DNA of 64,000 nucleotides from Actinoallomurus purpureus. Its GTDB lineage: Bacteria; Actinomycetota; Actinomycetes; Streptosporangiales; Streptosporangiaceae. The translations under genes and the position numbers were made by a program. A model generated the notes under the pieces. The model did not search any database. It saw only the letters and a program-made list of their open reading frames with translations, and was not told where the DNA came from. The stretch is taken from contig NZ_JAMXMY010000009.1 of assembly GCF_024055795.1 (NCBI RefSeq), positions 62,001 to 126,000 of the forward strand. Direction: 5' to 3'. Position 1 is the first letter of the stretch. Each line of letters opens with the position of its first letter. Shown here in pieces: positions 9,105 to 17,141 of this stretch.

Positions 9105-9536
9105 TCACGAATCGGCGGGCTCGGCCGGGACGGGTTCGGGGCCGGTGAGGTGGGCCTGGGCGTACTTGCGGAACGCGGCGACCAGGCGACTGCGGTCGTT
9201 GGCGCGGGTGGCCAGCACGACGTGAGCCGGATCGACACCGTCCAACGGAATCGAGGTGAGGTCGGGGCGCAGGGCCCTGAGGTTGTGGCCGGCGGAGATG
9301 GCCACGGCCTCCCCGGAGGCGACGAGTTCGAACTTGTCCTCGAGGGCGTCGATGACGGGACCGTCGGGCGCGGGGCGACCGTCGGGGCGCGGATCGATGC
9401 GCCAGTAGGCGCTCCACGCCGGGTCAGCGGCGGCGACCCGGACCTGGATCTGCCCCGGTCCAGGTCGCGGCACTGGCACGTCCGCCATCTCGTAATGCTC
9501 GGGTGGTCCATAGCCGGTCGCGATTACAGCCTTCAT
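9105..9536 (-). pseudogene. Chimera: MDR oxidoreductase N-terminus fused to LysR substrate-domain C-terminus
   Basis: The 143-codon frame is uninterrupted but joins two unrelated families. Residues 1-38 (MKAVIATGYGPPEHYEMADV, PRPGPGQIQVRV) are the start of a zinc-type/quinone oxidoreductase. From about residue 43 (YWRIDPRPDG) to the end, the sequence reads like the tail of a LysR effector domain (VIDALEDKFELVASGEAVAIS, VLATRANDRSRLVAAFRKYA). No NAD-binding fold and no DNA-binding domain remain. An in-frame deletion that removed most of two same-strand genes would explain this. The original oxidoreductase was probably the target of the divergent TetR at 9628, whose two operators lie upstream. 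It may still be expressed, but I would not expect enzyme activity. Confidence 0.6.
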
Positions 9537-9553
9537 GTATCCCTCCAGAAGCG

Positions 9554-9565
9554 GACCGTGCGGTC
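9554..9565. promoter_or_regulatory. Candidate TetR operator, copy 1 (GACCGTGCGGTC)
   Basis: A 12-bp inverted repeat, GACCG-TG-CGGTC, sits just upstream of the 9536 start. A near-identical copy lies 43 bp away on the TetR side. Paired sites between divergent genes indicate autoregulation. Confidence 0.6.
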
Positions 9566-9596
9566 ATGTTATGGCGAGGGAAGTTAGCAATAAACG

Positions 9597-9608
9597 GACC
9601 GCGCGGTC
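9597..9608. promoter_or_regulatory. Candidate TetR operator, copy 2 (GACCGCGCGGTC)
   Basis: This is the second copy of the GACCG-N2-CGGTC palindrome and ends 19 nt before the TetR start. The 43-bp spacing from copy 1 is about four helical turns, so two dimers would lie on the same face of the DNA. Confidence 0.6.
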
Positions 9609-9627
9609 AACTTGCTAAGCTGCGGAC

Positions 9628-10227
9628 GTGCCCTCGACCCGTCCACTGCGCGCCGATGCGGCACGTAACCGTGCGCTGCTGCTTGCGGCGGCCGCAGACG
9701 AGTTCGCCGAGCGAGGTCTGGACGCCTCAGTCGCCGACATCGCCCGCCGGGCCGGTGTCGGAAAGGGCACCGTGTTCCGCCACTTCGCTACCAAGGACGA
9801 CCTGATCGCCGCGATCGTCCTCGACCGGATCAACGCGCTCAACGCCGTCGGCGAACAACTGCTCGAAGCGGCGGATCCGGGTACCGCGCTGCTGGAGTTC
9901 CTGACCGCCGCCGCGCGACAGCGACAACAACGCGACCTGTCGTTCCTGCAAGAGGCCGGCGAACTCAACGCCGAGGTGACTCAGGCCCGCACGAAGATGT
10001 TCCGGACCATACACACGCTGCTCGACCGGGCTCGCGAGCACGGCGCCGTGCGAGCCGACGTCACCGGTACAGACATCATCCTGCTGATGTGCGCGCCGAA
10101 CTACGTCACCAGTTACGTGTCAGAGGCCTCGCCAGACCTGTGGCAGCGATACCTCGCCATCATCTTCGATGGCCTGCGCCCCGAAGGCGCCCACCCGCTG
10201 CCCCAACCGCCACCTGCAGTTTCTTGA
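9628..10227 (+). CDS. TetR/AcrR-family transcriptional regulator
   Basis: The protein has 199 residues. The N-terminal HTH spans about residues 10-55 (VADIARRAGVGKGTVFRHFATKDDL), and a helical ligand domain resembling the SBT_2-type C-terminal domain follows. It starts at GTG 9628, because the conserved RNRALLLAAAADEFAE helix follows soon after. The gene faces the oxidoreductase/LysR chimera, and two GACCG-N2-CGGTC palindromes lie between them. It probably once repressed the oxidoreductase and still represses itself. Confidence 0.87.
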   Translation: MPSTRPLRADAARNRALLLAAAADEFAERGLDASVADIARRAGVGKGTVFRHFATKDDLIAAIVLDRINALNAVGEQLLEAADPGTALLEFLTAAARQRQQRDLSFLQEAGELNAEVTQARTKMFRTIHTLLDRAREHGAVRADVTGTDIILLMCAPNYVTSYVSEASPDLWQRYLAIIFDGLRPEGAHPLPQPPPAVS

Positions 10228-10414
10228 CGGCCACTCCTCCACGCCATCGCCGCCATACATCGCGGCATTCTCATACACACTTTTCTGCCGCGATGACGTC
10301 AGCCGACTCCATACATACTGTTCGCCGCAGCGCGCGCCGCAATCGCCGATGTTGAGCAACCGCGTCCTCTTGCGGAACCAGCGCGTTCACCAAAGCTTAA
10401 ATTGCCGAGGCGAT

Positions 10415-10900
10415 ATGCTCACTCCCATGTATTCGACGCAGGTCTCGCAGCACGTCAGGGCTTCGCGGCCAGCCGTCTATCAGGCGCTTCTGGACGCGGA
10501 CGCCATCGTGAAGTGGCGGGTGCCGGCGGGCATGAGCAGTCACGTGCACGAATTTGATGCCCGCGAAGGTGGAGCGTTCCGCATTTCGCTCACCTATGAC
10601 GCGCCGGGTGACGCTGGCAAGTCGACGCCACATACCGACACCTACCAAGGTCACTTCCTGAAGCTCGTGCCGAACGAGCAGGTGGTCGAGGTTTTCGAGT
10701 TTGAGACCGCAGACCCCGCGCTTCGCGGCACGATGACGATGACGACCACGCTCACTGATGCAGACGGCGGCACTGATGTCCTCGTCGTGCATGAAGGGAT
10801 TCCCGACGGTGTGCCCGCCGTCGACAACGAGACGGGCACGCGTATGGCGCTGGCAAACCTTGCCCAGCTCGTTGAGGGGCTCCGTGGATCACCTGGCTGA
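10415..10900 (+). CDS. SRPBCC / AHSA1-like domain protein
   Basis: The 161-residue protein has the START/Bet v1-like layout of AHSA1 relatives: RASRPAVYQALLDADAIVKWRVP at the N-terminus, an EGGAFRISLTYD strand, and a C-terminal helix (ETGTRMALANLAQLVEGL). Such proteins bind small hydrophobic ligands or act as chaperone co-factors; the ligand here is unknown. The frame is open for 80 codons upstream, but the fold starts here. ATG 10415 has GAGG 4 nt upstream, and ATG 10427 in the same frame is an alternative. The gene stands alone between the TetR gene and a decayed region. Confidence 0.72.
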   Translation: MLTPMYSTQVSQHVRASRPAVYQALLDADAIVKWRVPAGMSSHVHEFDAREGGAFRISLTYDAPGDAGKSTPHTDTYQGHFLKLVPNEQVVEVFEFETADPALRGTMTMTTTLTDADGGTDVLVVHEGIPDGVPAVDNETGTRMALANLAQLVEGLRGSPG

Positions 10901-11078
10901 ACCATCCGCCGCCGAGAGGACGGCATCTCGTATCCGGCCCTGCTGCGTGGCCGTGAGACCGGCGGTGGGTCAACTCGGGATCCCCGTAGCATTCGCGCGG
11001 AAAACAACGGATTAACCTGGGTTTCCGGCAGCCTTGAGTGGGGTCGCCACCTGGCGGCCAACGCATCATCGGGGACGG

Positions 11079-11096
11079 CAGGGCTGATGCGTTCTC
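11079..11096 (+). repeat. 18-bp inverted repeat, left arm
   Basis: CAGGGCTGATGCGTTCTC is the exact reverse complement of 11494-11511. The arms are about 400 bp apart, enclose no recognised gene, and may mark the ends of a short mobile or recombined segment. Confidence 0.5.
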
Positions 11097-11493
11097 ATGG
11101 AGTGAGACGGCATAGCCGGAGTGCGTCGGCGGGGTGGCTGCGGTAGTGCGGGGCGGGCCAGGCTGATTGGCGCCGTCCACCGATATGCCCTGCACCCGGC
11201 TGGGCGGCTCGGGCTCGGGTGGGTCTTTGGGCATCGGGTCACGGTGGTCGGCCACCAACGCCGTGGGGGAACCCGCGTGTTTCCACGGTGTTCTACTCAG
11301 ACGAGAAAATTATCGTCTCAGCGGACGGCGGTAAACGCAGTGACGTGCCGTCGGCGCCCAATACATGGATGTGCCTCCCAAATGGGTGATTCATTCGGGG
11401 GTCATCACCGAAGCTCATGACCATGCGCCCGTCCGTACGGCGCCACCGGGCGACCGCCCCATCAGACATCAGATCTCAACAGTCTCACCAGCC

Positions 11494-11511
11494 GAGAACG
11501 CATCAGCCCTG
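11494..11511 (-). repeat. 18-bp inverted repeat, right arm
   Basis: GAGAACGCATCAGCCCTG is the exact reverse complement of 11079-11096. GGGGACGG occurs next to the repeat in both places, but in the same rather than inverted orientation, so the inverted match is limited to 18 bp. Confidence 0.5.
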
Positions 11512-11818
11512 TTGGGGACGGTCTCCCCAGAGGAGCACCGAGATAATCAGACCGGCCAGCCCGTGACCGATCGTGAGCAGCAACAGCAAGGACGCCACGA
11601 GTCCAGCGCAGGGGCGCGGACAGCAAGAACGCGACGGCCATCCACTCGCAGACGAACCAGCGGTCAACCTTCGCAGGCTTTCTTCCGAGGTGTTCGTGGA
11701 CCTTCCGGCCGGGACAGCCGGACGTGTCCAATCCGACCAAGCCTTCTCAGCCGCTGGTCTCGGCCGTGAGCCGCCCCGGGCTGGTTGGAGGCCCTGATAC
11801 CTGGAGAGTCGAGGGGCT

Positions 11819-12052
11819 ATGGCACCCTCGAGGAAGTACTCCGCTGAGCTGCGCGAACGTGCCGTCCGGACGGTGTTCGAACTGCGTGAACAGACGGGTG
11901 AGAAGACCGGGACGATCGCCCGGGTCGCCGAGCGGCTCGGGGTCGATCGCGAGGCGTCGCGTACCTGGGCGCGCCAGGCCGAGGTGGATGGAGGGGGAAG
12001 CACCCCTGTCACATATTTCGGTCCCCGACTGTCAATTGGGTGGACACATTGA
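11819..12052 (+). pseudogene. IS3-family transposase OrfA, truncated
   Basis: The first ~62 residues (MAPSRKYSAELRERAVRTVF, AERLGVDREASRTWARQAEVD) are the N-terminal HTH of an IS3-type OrfA. The frame then runs out of the family into unrelated residues, and neither the rest of OrfA nor OrfB with its DDE core is present. The sequence TGTCAATTGGGTGGACAC at about 12028-12045 resembles an IS3-type terminal repeat, so this is probably the fused end of an internally deleted element. Confidence 0.65.
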
Positions 12053-12074
12053 GCAGATAGGGAGGTAAGCGATC

Positions 12075-12740
12075 TTGGACGTCTATGAGGCGGTCACGAC
12101 CCGACGGGCGGTGCGCGGATTCACCGACCGGTATGTCCCGAGGGAGGTGCTTGAGCGCGTGCTGTCCGCCGCGGCTTGGGCGCCGTCCGGATCGAATCTC
12201 CAGCCGTGGCACGCCTACGTGCTGACCGGTGGGCCGCTGGCCGAGCTCAAGAAGCGGGCCGGCGAGCGCCTGGCCGCAAGTGATCCCTGGGACGAGCGGG
12301 AGTACGAGATGTACCCGCCCGCGCTGAAGTCCCCGTACTGCGAGCGCCGATCCGCCTTCGGCAAGGAGCGCTACAGCGCACTCGGTATTTCGCGCGAGGA
12401 CTGGGAGGCACGCCAGCGGGCCGCTTCCGCGAACTGGGACTGTTTCGGCGCGCCCGCCGCCCTGTTCTGCTACATCGACCGCGACATGGGCCCGCCCCAA
12501 TGGTCCGACGTCGGCATGTATCTGCAGACCGTCATGTTGCTGCTCCGCGCCGAAGGGCTGCACAGTTGCCCACAGATGGCGTGGTCGGTGTATCGCAGGA
12601 CCGTCGCGGAGGTCCTGTCACCCCCGGACGGGCTCATCCTCTTCTGTGGCATGTCGATCGGGTTCGAGGACGTCACGGTGGATTACGCCCGTACGGGCCG
12701 GGCGCCGCTCGACGAGACGGTCACGTTCGTCGATGGCTAG
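12075..12740 (+). CDS. Nitroreductase-family FMN oxidoreductase
   Basis: The protein has 221 residues. It contains the FMN-binding TRRAVRGFTDR (about 9-19), the WAPSGSNLQPWHAYVL motif (about 36-51) and a C-terminal CGMSIGFED loop, all typical of the NfnB/RdxA-like nitroreductase fold. It reduces nitro or quinone groups with NAD(P)H as a dimer; the natural substrate is not evident. It starts at TTG 12075, with GGGAGGT ending 8 nt upstream and the fold beginning immediately. It lies just downstream of the IS3 fragment, so its promoter may have been altered by that insertion. Confidence 0.85.
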   Translation: MDVYEAVTTRRAVRGFTDRYVPREVLERVLSAAAWAPSGSNLQPWHAYVLTGGPLAELKKRAGERLAASDPWDEREYEMYPPALKSPYCERRSAFGKERYSALGISREDWEARQRAASANWDCFGAPAALFCYIDRDMGPPQWSDVGMYLQTVMLLLRAEGLHSCPQMAWSVYRRTVAEVLSPPDGLILFCGMSIGFEDVTVDYARTGRAPLDETVTFVDG

Positions 12741-12915
12741 TACGGGGTTAGTACTGCAATCGCATGTGGCGTGACGGGGTGGGTTGATGCTCGTTGGTGG
12801 CAGGTCGGCCGGCTCCGCCCGGACGGTATCCAGCGCCTGCTCAACCTTTCCCGACTGGGACGAGAACACGGTCCATCCGGGCCGGGCAGCCCGGATCGAC
12901 GCGGCCGTCCGTCGC

Positions 12916-13863
12916 TTACGGCGGGGGCGTAGGTCCCTCTGATGCGACATCGCGGGTACTTGTGCGTCCACGCGAGCGTGCGAATGCTTCGAGTTTCGCT
13001 GGGTTCATTATCCACTGGAGCGTGTGGATGCCTTCTGGCAGGGCTTCGATGGTCAGTAGTGCGATGTGGGTGCCGTTGCGGGAGATCAGGATGCCGGGGC
13101 GTGTGTTCGTCTCCACCCATTGCACGTCTGTGCCTGGCCAGAAGCGTGGTCCGAAGGCGGCGATGAACTTGGCCACGCGGGTGGGGCCGACCACGGGGAT
13201 CCTTGCGGCTCCCTTGATGCCGTTGCCGTCGGTGTAGCTGATGACGTCTGCGGCGAAGAGGTCTTCGAGGGCGGTGACGTCGCCTGCGCGGGCGGCGGCG
13301 AGGAACACTTCGAGGAGTCGTCGGTGCTCGGCGGTGTCGACGGGTTCGCGTCGTCGGGTGGACAGGTGTTTGCGGGCGCGGCTGACGATTTGGCGGGTGT
13401 TGACGGTGCTGAGTTGGAGGATGTCTGCGATCTGGGCGTAGGGGTAGTCGAAGGCTTCACGGAGGATGTAGGCCGCGCGTTCGGTGGGGTTGAGTTTTTC
13501 CAGTAGGAGCAGGACGGCGAGTTCGACTGCCTCTGCGCGTTCGGCTCCTGCTGCCGGGTCGGCGCTGGTGTCGAGGGGTTCGGGTAGCCAGGGCCCGATG
13601 TAGGTCTCGCGTCGTGCTTTGGCGGACTGGGCGACGTTGATGGCCAGGCGGGTGGTGGTCTGGGCGAGGAATGCCGCGGGGGCGATCACGACGGTGCGGT
13701 CGGTTTTCTGCCAGCGTAGCCAGACCTCTTGGAGGATGTCCTCGGCCTCCGCCACGCTTCCGAGCATGCGGTAGGCGATGCCGAACAGGCGTGGGCGTAG
13801 TTCCAGGAAGGTAGAGGTGGCCTGGTCGAGGCTGCTGTCTTTTTCCGGGTGTTCTGCGCGCAT
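12916..13863 (-). CDS. ECF41-type sigma factor with SnoaL-like C-terminal extension
   Basis: The protein has 315 residues. Sigma-2 is at about 17-85 (PRLFGIAYRMLGSVAEAEDILQ), a WLPEP linker motif sits near residue 92, and sigma-4 is at about 125-175 (LNPTERAAYILREAF, YAQIADILQLSTVNTRQIVSRA). A SnoaL-like domain follows to the end and carries variants of the ECF41 signature motifs, YTDGNG for DGGGK and NPAKL for NPDKL. In this family the C-terminal extension, not an anti-sigma factor, controls activity. The gene is divergent from the epimerase-like gene at 14160, a standard ECF41 partner, and that gene has a matching promoter. Confidence 0.9.
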   Translation of the reverse strand: MRAEHPEKDSSLDQATSTFLELRPRLFGIAYRMLGSVAEAEDILQEVWLRWQKTDRTVVIAPAAFLAQTTTRLAINVAQSAKARRETYIGPWLPEPLDTSADPAAGAERAEAVELAVLLLLEKLNPTERAAYILREAFDYPYAQIADILQLSTVNTRQIVSRARKHLSTRRREPVDTAEHRRLLEVFLAAARAGDVTALEDLFAADVISYTDGNGIKGAARIPVVGPTRVAKFIAAFGPRFWPGTDVQWVETNTRPGILISRNGTHIALLTIEALPEGIHTLQWIMNPAKLEAFARSRGRTSTRDVASEGPTPPP

Positions 13864-14080
13864 GCGTGCCTGTCTGATGCCGTCTGTTGCTGTTTCCCCA
13901 GCTTACCGAGGTCACGGCGCCGGGTCTGATTTGAGGCAGGCCGCGGCGGGGGCCGGTAGTCGGAGTTGTCGGCCGCGGCGGGTACGCCGGCGGCGAGGAC
14001 CAGTACACCGGCCGGCTGCACGATGGCCAGGAGCAGCTCGAGTGGGCTGGAGGTGTGTGACGAGTGATTTTCGTCGGGGC

Positions 14081-14107
14081 TGTCACAGGTGGTGGGGTTG
14101 TCTTGTC
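14081..14107 (+). promoter_or_regulatory. ECF41-type promoter (TGTCACA-N16-TGTC)
   Basis: TGTCACA at 14081-14087 is followed after exactly 16 nt by TGTC at 14104-14107. The known ECF41 consensus is TGTCACA-N16-CGTC, so there is a single mismatch. Transcription would begin near 14115, about 45 nt before the ATG at 14160. It therefore links the sigma factor at 12916-13863 to the epimerase gene. Confidence 0.72.
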
Positions 14108-14159
14108 CTAGCTGGTGACCGGGCGGCAGAACGACCCCCGGCGTATAGAAGGGCATGGC

Positions 14160-14915
14160 ATGAAGTTCGTGGTCGTCGGTGGCACCGGTCTCATCGGGTC
14201 CAAGGTCGTGAGGAGTCTGCGCGAGCGCGGTCATGAGGCGGTGGCGGCGGCGCCGAGCACCGGTGTGAACACTCTCACCGGTGAGGGGCTGGCCGAGGTC
14301 CTGGCCGGTGCGTCGGTGGTGGTCGACGTGTCGAACTCCCCGTCGTTCGAGGACGCCCCGGTGCTGGAGTTCTTCGTGACCTCCACCCGTAACCTGCTGA
14401 CGGCTGAGGCGGCCGCCGGTGTCGGGCATCACGTGGCGTTGTCGGTGGTGGGGACCGAGCGGTTGCCTGAGAGCGGCTATCTGCGGGCCAAGGTCGCGCA
14501 GGAGACGCTGATCGAGGGTTCGTCGATCCCGTTCTCGATCGTGCACGCGACGCAGTTCTTCGAGTTCGTCCGCGGCATCGCCGACGGCAGCACCGATGGC
14601 GGTACGGTCCGGATGGCTCCGGTGTCCTTCCAGCCCATGGCGAGTGATGATGTGGCCCGGGTGGTCGGTGAGGTCGCGGTGGGGACACCGCTGAACGGCA
14701 GAGTGGAGACCGGTGGCCCGGAGCGGTTCCGGATGGATGTGTTCTTCCGGGACACCTTGGCCGCCTGGAACGATCCGCGTGAGGTGGTCACCGACCCGCA
14801 CGCCCGCTACTTCGGCACCGAGCTGAGCGAACGGTCTTTGGTGCCGGGCGATGACGCGATTCTCGGCAAGATCCGCTACAGCGACTGGCCGGGCCGCATC
14901 CCCACCGGCGAGTAG
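14160..14915 (+). CDS. NAD(P)-binding epimerase/SDR-like protein (ECF41-linked)
   Basis: The 251-residue protein opens with the Rossmann motif VVVGGTGLIGSKV (about 4-16). It continues as an NmrA/epimerase-like oxidoreductase (LSVVGTERLPESGYLRAKVAQE, IVHATQFFEFV, VETGGPERFRMD). ECF41 sigma factors typically direct a carboxymuconolactone decarboxylase, oxidoreductase or epimerase gene next to them, and this fits the epimerase class. The start at ATG 14160 is preferred over GTG 14115 because GAAGGG is close upstream and the Rossmann strand begins at residue 2. The ECF41-like promoter at 14081-14107 precedes it. Confidence 0.85.
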   Translation: MKFVVVGGTGLIGSKVVRSLRERGHEAVAAAPSTGVNTLTGEGLAEVLAGASVVVDVSNSPSFEDAPVLEFFVTSTRNLLTAEAAAGVGHHVALSVVGTERLPESGYLRAKVAQETLIEGSSIPFSIVHATQFFEFVRGIADGSTDGGTVRMAPVSFQPMASDDVARVVGEVAVGTPLNGRVETGGPERFRMDVFFRDTLAAWNDPREVVTDPHARYFGTELSERSLVPGDDAILGKIRYSDWPGRIPTGE

Positions 14916-14930
14916 CGACCCTTCCGCACG

Positions 14931-15134
14931 GAGATCCTCACGTCCGACAGTACGCAGAAGACCAGATCGACCGCGTGGCAGACGGCGCTGACCACGCTGC
15001 AGGAGGCCGTACCGCCCTTCATTCCCACCGGAGCGCACGCGATGACCGTGGTAATCGAATTCCCGCCGTCGATACACCCGGTTCATCTCCGATCGGTGCG
15101 CGTCCGAAGAATCGGTCGCTCCCGGCGCTTGTGA
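14931..15134 (+). pseudogene. Cupin-like gene remnant
   Basis: Directly after the epimerase stop, a 67-codon frame without a proper start codon reads TSDSTQKTRSTAWQTALTTL and then AHAMTVVIEFPP. The second part resembles the opening of small actinobacterial cupins, where a metal-binding His-rich barrel would follow. Here the frame degenerates after IHPVHL and stops at 15132-15134. A cupin would be a natural third member of an ECF41 oxidoreductase group. The identification is by eye only. Confidence 0.35.
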
Positions 15135-15648
15135 CTGATCGCCGTCGATGACTGAGATCGCCCGAGGTACAGGGGCCAAGGCGGCCGGCTCCCGGCGATC
15201 CGCCGGCTCCCGGCGATCCGCCGGCTCCCGGCGATCCGCCGGGTACCGGCCGGGCCGCCGCCGATCGACCGCACACCCGCCGCGATCGGCGTTATCCAGG
15301 ACGGCCGCGCGCGCCGCGATCATGACGAGGACCAACCAGGACGGGCCTGACAATGGGGTACAGCCCGGACGCCGCCCGGTGATCCGCACCGGCCGCGGCG
15401 ACATGGATCGACCGGTCCCGAGCCGCGAGGGGCGGCCTCGGGACCGGTCGAATCTTCGTCTCCGAGTCACCACGAGTCACCCGGCTCTCTCCGGCCGGCC
15501 CCGGGGGAGCGGGCGCGATCTCCCTCCTCCGGCGGCACGTCACTCTCCGCCAAGTGCCGTCGAAGGATTACGCCAAGCACGAACGCGCCGTGCCCGGCCG
15601 CCCGGCCGCCCGGAACGTCCCTCTGTGGTCATGGGCGATCGTGGTCGC
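15135..15648. other. Non-coding stretch with tandem repeat
   Basis: I find no supported gene between the cupin remnant and the end of the membrane-protein gene at 15649. Open frames here have repetitive, arginine-rich products and look spurious. The only structure seen is the tandem repeat at 15185-15238. Confidence 0.4.
15185..15238. repeat. Three tandem 18-bp repeats
   Basis: CCGGCTCCCGGCGATCCG occurs three times head to tail without a mismatch, followed by a partial CCGGGTACCGG. The copies could pair with themselves because CCGG and CGG motifs recur. They are probably slippage-generated intergenic repeats. Confidence 0.7.
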
Positions 15649-17037
15649 TCAGTGGCTGCTCGTCTGTCCCGCAACGTCCCGTCGGAGAGGCGTCAGGATG
15701 AAGTCCTGGTTCACGGGTGCGGCTGTGTCGAGTAGCAGGCGTGTGGCGGTCGGCTGCCGGCCGGGGGCGCCGGCGACAACGACGGCGAAACCTTCGTGGA
15801 AGCCGGTGGCTGCGTACTCGCCGTTCTGGTCCGTACGGGTATGGAGGAGTTGGCGGCCGTGCGAGTCGGTGACCGTGATCGTGATGCCCGGTAGTGGTTC
15901 TCCGGCAGGGCCGCTGACTCTCCCGGTCAGCATCGGCGGTTGCTCGCCGAAATGCTGCCGACGCGGCGGGAGGGCGACCGGCTCGGGGAGCTCCGCGGTG
16001 GGATCTTCCGCAGGGGGCATGGGGACGTATTCCGTTATGCCTGCCTGTGCCTCGCGTACGAGCTGGCGTAGTTGCTTGACGTACCCGAGCACGATGAGAG
16101 CGGCGCCGAACGCGATCCAGGCGCAGAGTACCGCCGTAGGCCGGCCCAGTTGCTGGTCGTCGAAGTAATTGACGTTGCGCAGGGCATCGGCGGCATTGCC
16201 CATCGGCAGGACGGGGTGGAGGAAGCGGAAAAAGCCCGGGAGCAGGTCGACGGAGACGGTGAGGCCGCTGGAGGGCACGCTGAGCATGATGAACAGCGTG
16301 ACGGCGGCCCCTGGGAAGAGCGGGCCGAGAAAGGCCACGAGACCGTAGGTGGTCAGTGACACGGACTGCGTCAGCAGGAACAGGTACAGCAGGGCAAGCG
16401 GGTGCTGCGGGATCGCATCCATCCCATAGGCGGCCGTGAAATAGCAGGCGAGGGCGGCGACGGCGCCGCCTCCAACGATCGTGGCCACATGTTTTCGACG
16501 GTTGAAGCCCACCGCGCGCTGCATGGCGGCCACCAGGAAGTAGGCGGGGAGAGTGCAGGCCATCAGCAGGTAGAACGGGCTGGTGCCCAGGGTGTCTCCC
16601 GGCCTGGTCGGGACCAGTTCCTGGAAGTCGAGGGTGGCACCGGTCTTCTGGGCCGCAGAGGTGAAGACCTGGCGAATGATCGACTCCATGGGGGCGCCGT
16701 CCGCCTTGGCGGCGTACAGCTGCGGATGGTGCGGAGTCGGCGCGAATGCCGCCACCGCGTCGTTGTTCAGGACGGCAGAACGTGCCTCGGCCGCGGAGTC
16801 GACCGACTGGAGGGTGAATCCGTCCGGGATCGCGGTGTCGAGTTGCTGCTGCAGCTGCGCTGTCATGGCCGGCGAAGCGGCGACCGCGACCTTGATGTGG
16901 TGCGGCGTCGGGTGATGGAAGGCCGGCAGGAAGGAGTAGAGCAGTCCGGCCAGGAAGATCGCGGGGAGCCAGAGCCCCATCACGAGTGTCCGCACGGTGC
17001 CGCCGGCACGTGTCGTCTTTGCATGCGCAGATGCCAT
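15649..17037 (-). CDS. DUF3533/ABC-2-like membrane protein with C-terminal carboxypeptidase-regulatory-like domain
   Basis: The protein has 462 residues. One N-terminal membrane segment (about 20-40) is followed by a ~130-residue extracytoplasmic region. Then come five or so membrane segments (about 165-355), as in YhgE/SNG1/DUF3533 or ABC-2 type transport proteins. The last ~90 residues form a carboxypeptidase-regulatory (CNA-B-like) beta sandwich (LTGRVSGPAGEPLPGITITV, TRTDQNGEYAATGF). ATG 17037 is preferred over GTG 17046 because AAGGTGA is correctly spaced. The gene is divergent from a TetR gene across a TTGCA-N4-TGCAA palindrome, suggesting an inducible export or stress function. Confidence 0.7.
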   Translation of the reverse strand: MASAHAKTTRAGGTVRTLVMGLWLPAIFLAGLLYSFLPAFHHPTPHHIKVAVAASPAMTAQLQQQLDTAIPDGFTLQSVDSAAEARSAVLNNDAVAAFAPTPHHPQLYAAKADGAPMESIIRQVFTSAAQKTGATLDFQELVPTRPGDTLGTSPFYLLMACTLPAYFLVAAMQRAVGFNRRKHVATIVGGGAVAALACYFTAAYGMDAIPQHPLALLYLFLLTQSVSLTTYGLVAFLGPLFPGAAVTLFIMLSVPSSGLTVSVDLLPGFFRFLHPVLPMGNAADALRNVNYFDDQQLGRPTAVLCAWIAFGAALIVLGYVKQLRQLVREAQAGITEYVPMPPAEDPTAELPEPVALPPRRQHFGEQPPMLTGRVSGPAGEPLPGITITVTDSHGRQLLHTRTDQNGEYAATGFHEGFAVVVAGAPGRQPTATRLLLDTAAPVNQDFILTPLRRDVAGQTSSH

Positions 17038-17057
17038 GCGGCTCACCTTAGCAATTT

Positions 17058-17071
17058 TTGCACTGATGCAA
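17058..17071. promoter_or_regulatory. Candidate TetR operator (TTGCACTGATGCAA)
   Basis: Perfect 5-bp arms, TTGCA and TGCAA, flank CTGA in the divergent region between the membrane-protein gene and the TetR at 17142. A TAATAC box next to it could be a -10 element. The binder is inferred to be the adjacent TetR. Confidence 0.5.
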
Positions 17072-17141
17072 TAATACGGGTGTGTAGCCGACCCGTCGTG
17101 AGTACGCTGGCCCTCGGCGGCCGTGAGAGGACTTGATCAAC

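Larger units (their letters stand above)
10901..11818. other. Non-coding, decayed stretch with an inverted repeat
   Basis: No convincing gene is seen in this roughly 900-bp stretch. It contains an 18-bp inverted-repeat pair (see separate entries). Around 11500-11700, minus-strand reading frames encode two hydrophobic segments in different frames (WMAVAFLLSAPLRW and GLVASLLLLLTIGHGLAGLI). They could be one membrane-protein remnant interrupted by a frameshift near 11600, but I cannot name a family. The stretch borders an IS3 OrfA fragment, so it is probably insertion debris. Confidence 0.3.

Noticed and set aside
15185-15238. CRISPR array
   Set aside because: The units are directly adjacent with no spacers between them, so this is a simple tandem repeat. 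No CRISPR array or cas gene was seen anywhere in the window.
13686-15473. 595-codon minus-strand frame across the sigma factor promoter and epimerase gene
   Set aside because: It is antisense to the epimerase gene and overlaps the sigma gene in another frame; the product is low-complexity and matches no family.
15148-15735. 195-codon plus-strand frame with SRRSAG repeats
   Set aside because: The repeats arise from the 18-bp DNA tandem repeat. No ribosome-binding site or family resemblance was found.
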